This document shows, one piece after another, positions 1 through 5,259 of a stretch of DNA of 32,798 nucleotides. Position 1 is the stretch's first letter; the number at the start of each line of letters is the position of its first letter. A program made the translations under genes and the position numbers. The stretch covers positions 1 to 32,798 of the forward strand of contig JBFLXN010000005.1 in NCBI GenBank assembly GCA_040755715.1, read 5' to 3'. The DNA comes from JBFLXN01 sp040755715 [NCBI: Candidatus Edwardsbacteria bacterium] (lineage in GTDB: Bacteria > Edwardsbacteria > AC1 > JBFLXN01). The notes beneath the pieces were generated by a model. It was given only the letters and a program-made list of their open reading frames with translations, was not told the DNA's origin and searched no databases.

Positions 1-150
1 TTCTACCAGAACCTGGAGTTAGCATAGTAAATATTACACCAAAGCTACTGACAAAAACAACTAAAAAACACTTACAGATCCAATTACAAAAACAATTACC
101 ACACCTATTAGTATAACATATAGGCTTAATCTTGATGAGTTGGAAATCCT

Positions 151-552
151 ATGAAAGACAACAGATATTTTCACACTGCGGTTGAATATTACCGAAATGC
201 CAGGCACATTCTGAAGGAGACACCGATAGAACTCGGGGCCTTTTACCAATCAAGGAAAAATGTCCAGAAAGCCGCCGGGCTATGTTTTTTAGCGCTAGAT
301 AATGCGGTGAAAGGTTATCTTGTGAAGAAAGGTCTGGATGAGAAAAATTTACCCGAAACCTGGGATGGACTGAAATTTACCCTGCTTAAGCATTTTTCAC
401 ATAATGGAAGATTCAGAAAAGAATTAGAAATCGCTTACAGGCTTGTTCACCTAAGTCTATATTATCGTGGGGAAACAAGAGTAATTTTGGTAAAGGAAGG
501 ATTTGATAAAGCAAAAACAATAATAGAAAATTTATCCAAAGCAAAAGTATGA
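151..552 (+). CDS. HEPN-like helical protein, DUF5618-like
   Basis: A 133-residue, apparently all-helical soluble protein. The N-terminal part (about residues 8-60) contains the pattern AVEYYRNARHILKE, then FYQSRKNVQKAAG and ALDNAVKGYL, which is how DUF5618/HEPN-like proteins look: two long helices followed by a conserved alanine-rich helix. No signal peptide or membrane segment is seen. HEPN-type proteins often partner with nucleotidyltransferases in toxin-antitoxin modules, but no such partner lies downstream and the region upstream is cut by the window edge. The strict Rx4-6H ribonuclease motif is not evident, so a nuclease activity is not supported. The ATG at 151 has only a weak upstream purine stretch (GATGAG). 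A strong terminator follows about 95 bases after the stop. Family assignment is from memory of the pattern; function unknown. Confidence 0.6.
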   Translation: MKDNRYFHTAVEYYRNARHILKETPIELGAFYQSRKNVQKAAGLCFLALDNAVKGYLVKKGLDEKNLPETWDGLKFTLLKHFSHNGRFRKELEIAYRLVHLSLYYRGETRVILVKEGFDKAKTIIENLSKAKV

Positions 553-645
553 GGAGAATTTGCAAAATGAATTTGTGTAGCGACTCTCTCTACAAGTGCG
601 TCCGATTAGCAAGGTCATTTAAGAATTCAATTTATCAATTCTTAC

Positions 646-693
646 AATCCTCTCGTCCCGTTAGATATGAAAACGGGATTGAGAGGATTTTTT
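646..693 (+). terminator. Rho-independent terminator after the HEPN-like gene
   Basis: The outer stem AATCCTCTC pairs with GAGAGGATT, an inner stem CCCGTT pairs with AACGGG, and a run of six T follows at once. It lies about 95 bases after the stop at 552 and in the same direction, so it should end that transcript before the next gene. Confidence 0.85.
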
Positions 694-702
694 GTTTGGC
701 AA

Positions 703-775
703 CCTCACCCTCAATCCCTCTCTTACCTGTCCGCCGTGCTTGTGGCGGAACGCTTTAGGAGAGGGAAGGGTGAGG
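703..775. repeat. Dispersed palindromic element, CCTCACCC...GGGTGAGG type
   Basis: A 73-bp imperfect palindrome. The outer arms are CCTCACCCTCAATCCCTCTC and GAGAGGGAAGGGTGAGG; the centre holds a small hairpin TCCGCC/GGCGGA. The same design (CT-rich arm, inner hairpins, GA-rich arm) recurs at 4163-4206 and, inside the rnpA coding sequence, at 10686-10778. Here it is intergenic, just ahead of the ribosome binding site of the next gene. Confidence 0.8.
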
Positions 776-801
776 TAAAAATAATCAAAGGAGGGAAAAA
801 G

Positions 802-1167
802 ATGGCAAAACTGACTTATGCACAAAAATTCTCATTCGCCGAGACAGTAGCGGAAATACTTCTGCAAAATAAGCAGACTTTCCTTGATGCAGGACTTGAT
901 GCAAACAAGAAATTAACACAAATTCAGGAGAGGAACAAGAAGGTAGTCGTGGCAGATGCAAAACAAGAGGGACTAAAAGCAGAACTGAAAAAGGCAACAG
1001 ACCAAGCAGTATCCACGGTAGAAGATAGTTATAAATTTGCTTCTTCAACGCTTGAGGCAATGGTTGGAGCGTTAGGAAAAGACCATCCTCTATCAAAGAG
1101 GTTAAGACAATTAAGAGACCAGATGGTTCTGGAAGCTCTGAGAGGAAAGAAAGAACAGACTGGATAA
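802..1167 (+). CDS. Small helical protein of unknown function
   Basis: A 121-residue protein that I do not recognise. It is rich in Ala, Lys, Glu and Gln, has no signal peptide or membrane segment, and is probably a bundle of long helices. The middle (about residues 40-85) has a coiled-coil look, with a general resemblance to phasin-like or structural proteins; that resemblance is weak. It ends in a basic tail (LRGKKEQTG). The start at 802 is chosen because AAAGGAGGGAAAAAG is an ideal ribosome binding site; the open frame extends upstream to 667 only because it reads through the palindromic repeat at 703-775. It is a single gene flanked by repeats on both sides. Confidence 0.7.
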   Translation: MAKLTYAQKFSFAETVAEILLQNKQTFLDAGLDANKKLTQIQERNKKVVVADAKQEGLKAELKKATDQAVSTVEDSYKFASSTLEAMVGALGKDHPLSKRLRQLRDQMVLEALRGKKEQTG

Positions 1168-1300
1168 TCTCTATATCGTATATTCTTCTTCTCCCTTGAT
1201 GAAAGGGCTATGAAGACCCTTCTGCTTTGAATTCCTGCCTTAGGGGGAAGGATAAGGGTGGCAGGGCTATTGAAAGTTGAGGTTGAAGACGGAGTGATTT

Positions 1301-1525
1301 CCCCCAGGGGAAACATCTTATCCCTGAGGGGAGATGACTTATCCCCCAGGGGAAATGGTCTATCCCCTAGGGGAAATATTCCTTCTCCAGAGGGAATGGT
1401 TCCTCCCCAAGGGGAAGTCTTCCATCCCCCGGGAGAAATGTTCCCTCCTTTAGGGGAGAGACCTCATCCCAAAGGGGACTGGTTGAGTCCTTAGGGGAAA
1501 TGTCCCATCCCCAAGGGGAAATGAA
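1301..1525. repeat. Array of about eleven palindromes at 21-bp spacing
   Basis: Units of the form TCCCC-(A/T/AA/CA)-GGGGA recur with centres near 1305, 1326, 1347, 1368, 1389, 1410, 1431, 1451, 1472, 1492 and 1513. The palindromic core is kept while the 8-9 bases between units vary. An open frame (1258-1494) crosses most of the array and would give heptapeptides such as LSPRGNG, but it has no ribosome binding site and stops at 1494 while the last palindrome (centre near 1513) lies beyond it, so the pattern looks like a DNA or RNA feature. It fills much of the 644-base gap between genes at 1168-1811. In the rest of that gap, 1168-1300 shows nothing clear and 1590-1640 holds short ACGCTAAACG-type repeats. 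Confidence 0.85.
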
Positions 1526-1713
1526 CGAACTTCCTGTAGAAGGAGGTAGGGAAAATCCCTAACGCTCTGGGAAACTTTGGCGTATCAATGGGTTAGAGAA
1601 GACACGCTAAACGCTGGACGCTAAACGATGAACTATGAACTACGAACTGCTTTCAAAAGGAAAGGGAGGAGGGAAGGAAAACAAGAATTAAGGGTGTTTG
1701 GCTATATGAAAAA

Positions 1714-1772
1714 TATCCGCAATACTGCGGATAATATACCAATTTGGAGGGATAATCGCAATAATGCGGTTA
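1714..1772. repeat. Two related hairpins next to the cassette boundary
   Basis: Hairpin one (1714-1733) pairs TATCCGCA with TGCGGATA around the loop ATAC. Hairpin two (1753-1772) pairs TAATCGCA with TGCGGTTA around ATAA, with one G-T pair. They are 39 bases apart in the same orientation. They end seven bases before the GTT core at 1779, so they could be part of an attI or degenerate attC site, or a regulatory site for the first cassette. Confidence 0.6.
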
Positions 1773-1779
1773 TTAGCCG

Positions 1780-2688
1780 TTATCTGAAACCCGACCTTAT
1801 AGAGAGGAGAGATGAAATTGAGAACATTCCCGTTGAATAATGAGAAGCGTTTGTATAGCGACCTGGCGTGGACTTGGCCAATCATCAGCCCACTGGAGCA
1901 TTACATCGAAGAGACAGAATTTTTTTCTAATGTCATCCGAGAACACTCCAAAATCCCGGTAAAAACCCTGCTTCATTTAGGCTGTGGTGGTGGACACAAT
2001 GACTATACGCTGAAGAAATACTTCCAGGTAACTGGGGTTGATGTAAGTCCTGAAATACTTAAGTTGGCAAAGAAACTCAACCCAGAGGTTAACTACATTT
2101 GTGAAGATATGCGAACAGTACAACTTGGTCATTCCTTCGACGCTGTGGTGGCAATTGATTCAATTGCTTATATACTGACTGTAGAAGATTTGCGAAAAGT
2201 GTTTACAATAGCTTTTTCACACTTAAAACCCGGAGGAATTTTCATGTTTATCGCCGAAGATACCAAAGAAGACTTTAAACAAAACAATACTACTTCCTAT
2301 ACTAACTCTCAAGGAGAGATAGAAATTACGTTTATTGACAATCGTTATGATCCTGACGAAACAGATACAACCTATGAGTCAACTTTTATTTATTTAGTTC
2401 GTCGCAAAGGAAATTTAGAAATACATACTGACCGACATTTATGTGGGCTCTTCAAGTTAGATATTCTTGCCGACTTGTTAAAAGAGATAGGTTTTGAAGT
2501 TAAACAATTGAAGTATGAACCTCCAAAATCTGCTGTAGAGCCTTCGGGTCTTGCAGGTTACAAGAATTATCCAATGTTTGTCTGTATCAAACCTTAGAAA
2601 TATGGTCGGGCTTCAGATAACACGGTGTTTGTGGGAAGCTACGCTTCCCCAAATCCGCCTTCGGCGGACTTCACAAACACCGAAGACG
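1780..2688 (+). mobile_element. Integron-type gene cassette 1 (SAM methyltransferase)
   Basis: The left core is GTTATCTG at 1779-1786. Its exact reverse complement CAGATAAC lies at 2614-2621, as expected for the R'' box of the cassette's own attC. The right boundary is the G of the next core, GTTAGGCG, at 2688. The cassette is 909 bp, holds one gene on the + strand, and the gene begins 32 bases inside the left edge, which is typical cassette architecture. The left core deviates from the usual GTTRRRY. No integrase gene is in the window, so this would be classed as an attC cluster lacking integrase (CALIN-like) unless an integrase lies elsewhere. Confidence 0.75.
1812..2597 (+). CDS. Class I SAM-dependent methyltransferase (cassette gene)
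   Basis: A 261-residue cytosolic methyltransferase. Motif I is LLHLGCGGGHND (about residues 53-64), followed by VTGVDVSPEIL for the acidic residue that binds the ribose of S-adenosylmethionine, then FDAVVAIDSIAYIL and the LKPGG turn of the Rossmann-like fold. The C-terminal part (about 150-250) is a beta-rich insertion with ETDTTYESTFIYLVRR, followed by a helix and VKQLKY. Substrate cannot be deduced; small molecule or tRNA/protein modification are both possible. The ATG at 1812 follows GAGAGGAGAG at a good distance. The gene is the only one in cassette 1, so transcription probably depends on an upstream promoter or one inside the cassette edge. Confidence 0.85.
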   Translation: MKLRTFPLNNEKRLYSDLAWTWPIISPLEHYIEETEFFSNVIREHSKIPVKTLLHLGCGGGHNDYTLKKYFQVTGVDVSPEILKLAKKLNPEVNYICEDMRTVQLGHSFDAVVAIDSIAYILTVEDLRKVFTIAFSHLKPGGIFMFIAEDTKEDFKQNNTTSYTNSQGEIEITFIDNRYDPDETDTTYESTFIYLVRRKGNLEIHTDRHLCGLFKLDILADLLKEIGFEVKQLKYEPPKSAVEPSGLAGYKNYPMFVCIKP

Positions 2689-2695
2689 TTAGGCG
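2614..2695 (+). other. attC-like recombination site 1
   Basis: The order is R'' CAGATAAC (2614-2621), L'' CGGTGTTTGTG (2623-2633), two small hairpins GGAAGC/GCTTCC and TCCGCC/GGCGGA, L' CACAAACACCG (2672-2682, perfect 11-bp complement of L''), spacer AAGAC, and R' GTTAGGCG (2688-2695). The asymmetry between the one-base and five-base spacers flanking the L boxes is as expected for attC. GTTAGGC fits the GTTRRRY consensus; recombination would fall between G2688 and T2689. Confidence 0.8.
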
Positions 2696-3439
2696 AAATG
2701 CTCACTTCGAGATCCAGAAATAAAGAAGAGGTAATCAGTAATAGGGTGACAAAAAATGCTTGAATATATAATTTGGACATTGTTGTGCCTGTTTTGCCTG
2801 AATAGGCTTATAGCATGGGTAACTATCTTCAAAAAATGGAAATGGAATAAGTGGTATGGGACAATAGTAGTTTCAATAACGGGTGTTACTTTAATCTGTT
2901 TGCCACTTGCTCCTCAACCGAGGTTAGGGTTAGATATTTTTTCATTGTTATGGCGTATTGTAGGGATCATTGTTTTTATAATTGGAATATTTGTTTTGAA
3001 GCTTGCTGATCAAGAATTTCATAAGACGGGAATACAGCCAGATACCATAACAACTAAACTGGTAACTACAGGGGTATACAGTATTGTGAGACATCCTCAA
3101 TACTTAGGTCTCAACATCTCCTTTGTGGGATGGTCTTTAATTTGGGGTGCGATTTATTGTTTCTATTTAATTCCTGTCATAATTTTCTTAAACTGGTTAC
3201 AAGCCTTTCTTGAAGAAAAATGTATACTTGTGAAAGAATTTGGTGACGAATATAAAGAATATAAGAAAAAAGTGGGAATGTTTCTACCGAAAATAATGAG
3301 GGGATGATGGTTATGGAAACTAAAAATGCTATTCCCTCGTTCGCACTATCGCCTAACACAGCATATAAGTTTGGGGCTATCGCCCTTACCCTTTGGAACA
3401 TTGCTCCCTTCAGTCGCAACGTCGTATATGCTTGAGCCG
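2689..3439 (+). mobile_element. Integron-type gene cassette 2 (membrane methyltransferase)
   Basis: The cassette opens with TTAGGCG (core GTTAGGCG at 2688-2695) and its own R'' box, CGCCTAAC at 3350-3357, is the exact reverse complement of that core. It ends at the G of the next GTTAGGCG at 3439, giving 751 bp and a single + strand gene. The 23 bases at 2687-2709 are identical to 3438-3460, so cassette 2 and the sequence after it share the same left edge beyond the core itself. Confidence 0.8.
2756..3307 (+). CDS. Isoprenylcysteine carboxyl methyltransferase (ICMT)-family membrane methyltransferase
   Basis: A 183-residue integral membrane protein with about five hydrophobic segments (near residues 3-22, 33-52, 63-83, 115-135 and 138-155). 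The C-terminal half carries the family signature: LVTTGVYSIVRHPQYLGL (about residues 101-118), where the RHP motif helps bind S-adenosylmethionine, and EEKCILVKEFGDEYKEYKKK near the end. Known relatives methylate isoprenylcysteine in eukaryotes and phospholipids or unknown small molecules in bacteria; the substrate here is unknown. It is the only gene of cassette 2. A moderate ribosome binding site (AGGGTGAC) precedes the ATG. It is odd but notable that both complete cassettes carry methyltransferases of unrelated folds. Confidence 0.85.
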   Translation: MLEYIIWTLLCLFCLNRLIAWVTIFKKWKWNKWYGTIVVSITGVTLICLPLAPQPRLGLDIFSLLWRIVGIIVFIIGIFVLKLADQEFHKTGIQPDTITTKLVTTGVYSIVRHPQYLGLNISFVGWSLIWGAIYCFYLIPVIIFLNWLQAFLEEKCILVKEFGDEYKEYKKKVGMFLPKIMRG

Positions 3440-3446
3440 TTAGGCG
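3350..3446 (+). other. attC-like recombination site 2
   Basis: R'' is CGCCTAAC (3350-3357), the left stem AGCATATA (3360-3367), and the right stem TATATGCT (3425-3432) is its perfect complement. After the spacer TGAGCC comes R' GTTAGGCG (3439-3446). The 57-base variable middle contains a GGGC/GCCC hairpin. Overall length 97 bp. Spacers of 2 and 6 bases give the expected asymmetry. Confidence 0.8.
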
Positions 3447-3510
3447 AAATGCTCACTTCGGGGCAAAATATAAAAGTGGAAAAAACAATCTTAAAAGGAG
3501 GTAATTAAAA

Positions 3511-4056
3511 ATGAAGAACAAGCTTTTAAATGTGGCAGCGGTGATGGTACGTCAACTGCCTGAACTTAACAAGGGATTGAAAGCAAATAAGGCTGGGCTA
3601 GATTCGGTTAAGAGGGCTGTTGTGGATTTGAAAGATCACCAATGGAAAATAGCAATGAAACAGGATTCAACGAGTCTTGCTTTGAGTGAAAAGATAAGGA
3701 CTCCCAATCTTAAAGGTCTATTATCAAAAAAGGAGGCTGTTGCTTTGATTAAGCAAAGCGGTTTGGAAATTGGTAAGGTTCAGGAGGATAATAGTTTGTT
3801 TGTGGCTGACACTTTGAAGAAAACAGGTTATGAACCAAGGGTCGGCCCCACAGGAATGTTTTTTGTTAATCCTGTTTCCAAGGATACAATTATGAGCAAA
3901 CCCAATGTGGTATATATGCAGGAACCTGCTCCTGGAACGATCCTATCCCTAGAAAAGGGAAAAGTAGATTTTCGTATAATTACGATTTCTCCGAAGCAAA
4001 ATATTCCCCCTCCAGCATTTCCATCACCGAAAGAAGAGAAAAAATTCAAGCGATAA
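3511..4056 (+). CDS. PASTA-domain-like protein, possible third cassette gene
   Basis: A 181-residue protein without signal peptide. The first 60 residues are basic and helical. From about residue 66 there is a PASTA-like fold: TPNLKGLLSKKEAVALIKQSGLEIGKV, then after a 40-residue insertion VVYMQEPAPGTILSLEKGKVDFRII. This matches the order P-x-L-x-G, helix, G-x-V, and Q-x-P-x-PG of PASTA domains, which in other bacteria bind peptidoglycan on serine/threonine kinases or penicillin-binding proteins. A soluble, unattached PASTA-like protein is unusual, and the call is moderate. The ATG follows a perfect AAAAGGAGGT site. The gene begins 71 bases after a cassette core at 3439, but no matching R'' box (CGCCTAAC) occurs downstream, so the cassette, if real, has lost its attC. 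Confidence 0.65.
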   Translation: MKNKLLNVAAVMVRQLPELNKGLKANKAGLDSVKRAVVDLKDHQWKIAMKQDSTSLALSEKIRTPNLKGLLSKKEAVALIKQSGLEIGKVQEDNSLFVADTLKKTGYEPRVGPTGMFFVNPVSKDTIMSKPNVVYMQEPAPGTILSLEKGKVDFRIITISPKQNIPPPAFPSPKEEKKFKR

Positions 4057-4162
4057 GTATAAACAAAAATCTAAAGTCTATGCGATTGGAGGGTTGCATA
4101 GCAGCATCGGTCATCTTTCCACCGTAGAGGAGTATGATCCCGGCACTTGACCCGTAACCTAT

Positions 4163-4206
4163 TAACCCCTCCCTGTGTCCCTCCTCTTGAGGGGAGGGTG
4201 GGGTTA
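4163..4206. repeat. Dispersed palindromic element, CCCTCCC type
   Basis: The arms TAACCCCTCCC and GGGAGGGTGGGGTTA pair with one bulge around a CCTCTTGAGG centre. It belongs to the same loose family as 703-775 and 10686-10778. It lies in the 371-base gap 4057-4427, just before a terminator. The part of the gap at 4057-4160 shows nothing I can identify. Confidence 0.7.
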
Positions 4207-4207
4207 G

Positions 4208-4248
4208 AAGAGGGTGTTCCTACTTTAAAGGAATGCCCTCTTTTTTTC
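4208..4248 (+). terminator. Rho-independent terminator after the PASTA-like gene
   Basis: The stem AAGAGGGTGTTCCT pairs with AGGAATGCCCTCTT (one mismatch) around the loop ACTTTAA and is followed by a run of seven T. It is about 150 bases after the stop at 4056 and closes the cassette region. Confidence 0.85.
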
Positions 4249-4290
4249 TTGCCTTCATTACTTTTATTTTGGTATATTTATAGTATAGAG

Positions 4291-4399
4291 CATATGGAAC
4301 CATAGATTACACAGATTAACACGGATTTTCACCCCGATAAAATCGGGGTGTCAATCCCTCGGCCGTAGCCTACGGGCGAGGCTGTGGCTAATGAATTTT
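4291..4399. repeat. Dispersed CACAGATTAACAC repeat with a covarying hairpin module
   Basis: It begins with CATATGGAACCA, runs through ATTACACAGATTAACACGG, and contains the perfect 9-bp hairpin CACCCCGAT/ATCGGGGTG at 4330-4350. A second hairpin region (GGCCGTAGCC, CGGGCGAGGC) and the complementary end GGCTGTGGCTAA follow. The same module is found inside the WecA-like gene at 20605-20625 and in altered form elsewhere. The start CATATGGAACCA is repeated in inverse at 6516-6527. Confidence 0.8.
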
Positions 4400-4427
4400 T
4401 CACCAGTAACTATAATATGAGAGAAAG

Positions 4428-4643
4428 ATGCGATTGGATGATGGGCAAATAGAGGTCTTGGATGAGATGATGGCGGAAATATATAGAAGAAAGACTTCAG
4501 GCGAGCGACTTCAAATTGCCTTTGGCTTGTGGCACTCAGCCAGATTACAGTTGTTCCACTGCCTTCGTTCTTTGTATCCTGATTGGGATGAAAGCCAGAT
4601 ACAAGAAGAGGTGGTAAGGAGGATTTCTCATGGAGCAACATGA
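4428..4643 (+). CDS. Small helical partner of the adjacent nucleotidyltransferase
   Basis: A 71-residue acidic-to-neutral helical protein with no recognisable domain. Its pattern (MRLDDGQIEVLDEMMAEIYRRK, then SGERLQIAFGLWHSARLQL) resembles the short uncharacterised proteins often encoded just before nucleotidyltransferases in bacterial genomes; the ERLxxAFxLWxSAR stretch is the most memorable part. The stop overlaps the next gene by 14 bases, which indicates translational coupling and a joint function. By context it could be the antitoxin or regulator of a two-gene module, but this is inference. The dispersed repeat at 4291-4399 ends 28 bases upstream, and no strong ribosome binding site is visible apart from GAGAGAAAG. 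Confidence 0.65.
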   Translation: MRLDDGQIEVLDEMMAEIYRRKTSGERLQIAFGLWHSARLQLFHCLRSLYPDWDESQIQEEVVRRISHGAT

Positions 4644-5196
4644 ACTTCTCCGACACCTTGTTCTATGCTTTGAGACACTAAAAATTCCGTATCTTATCAC
4701 CGGAGCCATAGCATCTATTGCCTATGGTGAGCCAAGATTCACCAATGATATTGATATAGTAGCTGACCTCAAAGAAGAACATATTGCTGGTCTCAGAGAT
4801 TGCTTTCCAGAAGAAGAATTTTATTTAGATGAAGATACAATTAAAGACGCCATTCATCATCAACACCAGTTCAATATCATTCATCCTTCGTCAGGATTAA
4901 AGATTGATGTAATTATTCGTAAGAGAGACGCATTTGATAATACTCGCTTCAGTCGGGTAAAAAGAATCCGTCCAGTAGAAGACACAGAAGCAAACTTTGC
5001 TTCACCTGAAGATGTGATAATTAAGAAGATGGAATACTATAAAGAAGGAGGCTCAGAAAAACATCTCCGTGATATTACAGGTATCCTCAAAATATCAGGG
5101 GAGATTATTGACCATAATTACATCTCCCAATGGGCAGAAAAGTTAGGGCTCAAAGAAATCTGGGAGGCTATCTTAAAAAGAACATCTAAATCATAG
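4630..5196 (+). CDS. Nucleotidyltransferase-fold protein (DUF6036/AbiEii-like)
   Basis: A 188-residue cytosolic protein of the nucleotidyltransferase superfamily. The hallmark is the glycine-rich turn and acidic pair in GAIASIAYGEPRFTNDIDIV (residues 25-44), with D40 and D42 as likely metal-binding residues. A third acidic strand is provided by LKIDVIIRK near residues 95-103. The C-terminal part (FASPEDVIIKKMEYYKEGGSEKHLRDI) matches the conserved helix of this family, where a lysine and an aspartate recur. The ATG follows AAGGAGGATTTCTC, a strong site that lies within the upstream gene. Related proteins act as nucleotide- or pyrophosphate-transferring toxins or as uncharacterised accessory enzymes. 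Toxin function is inferred only from the family and the small overlapping partner. Confidence 0.8.
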   Translation: MEQHELLRHLVLCFETLKIPYLITGAIASIAYGEPRFTNDIDIVADLKEEHIAGLRDCFPEEEFYLDEDTIKDAIHHQHQFNIIHPSSGLKIDVIIRKRDAFDNTRFSRVKRIRPVEDTEANFASPEDVIIKKMEYYKEGGSEKHLRDITGILKISGEIIDHNYISQWAEKLGLKEIWEAILKRTSKS

Positions 5197-5259
5197 GTGA
5201 GAGGGCATGGCCAAAATATAGATTGGCCTACGAAATTTTGTTTGTGGAGATAACAGAAG

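Noticed and set aside
61-249. Minus-strand open frame with a hydrophobic C-terminus
   Set aside because: Most of it overlaps the HEPN-like gene on the other strand, and no ribosome binding site or family is visible.
549-758. Plus-strand open frame of 69 residues
   Set aside because: It reads through the terminator at 646-693 and the palindrome at 703-775.
1258-1494. Open frame of 78 residues with heptapeptide repeats (LSPRGN-like)
   Set aside because: It has a GTG start without ribosome binding site, and the last palindrome of the array lies beyond its stop. The periodicity is better explained at DNA or RNA level.
1301-1525. CRISPR array
   Set aside because: The unit is 21 bp in total with an 11-12 base palindrome; there are no 25-40 base constant repeats, no spacers of usual length and no cas genes.
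1714-1786. A complete attC site upstream of cassette 1
   Set aside because: No matching R'' or L'' box was found to the left; only the right core and local hairpins are present.
1628-1840. Plus-strand open frame of 70 residues
   Set aside because: It reads through two hairpins and the cassette core and overlaps the start of the methyltransferase gene.
4057-4160. tRNA or other structured RNA gene
   Set aside because: No cloverleaf or conserved T-arm sequence could be found by eye here or elsewhere in the window.
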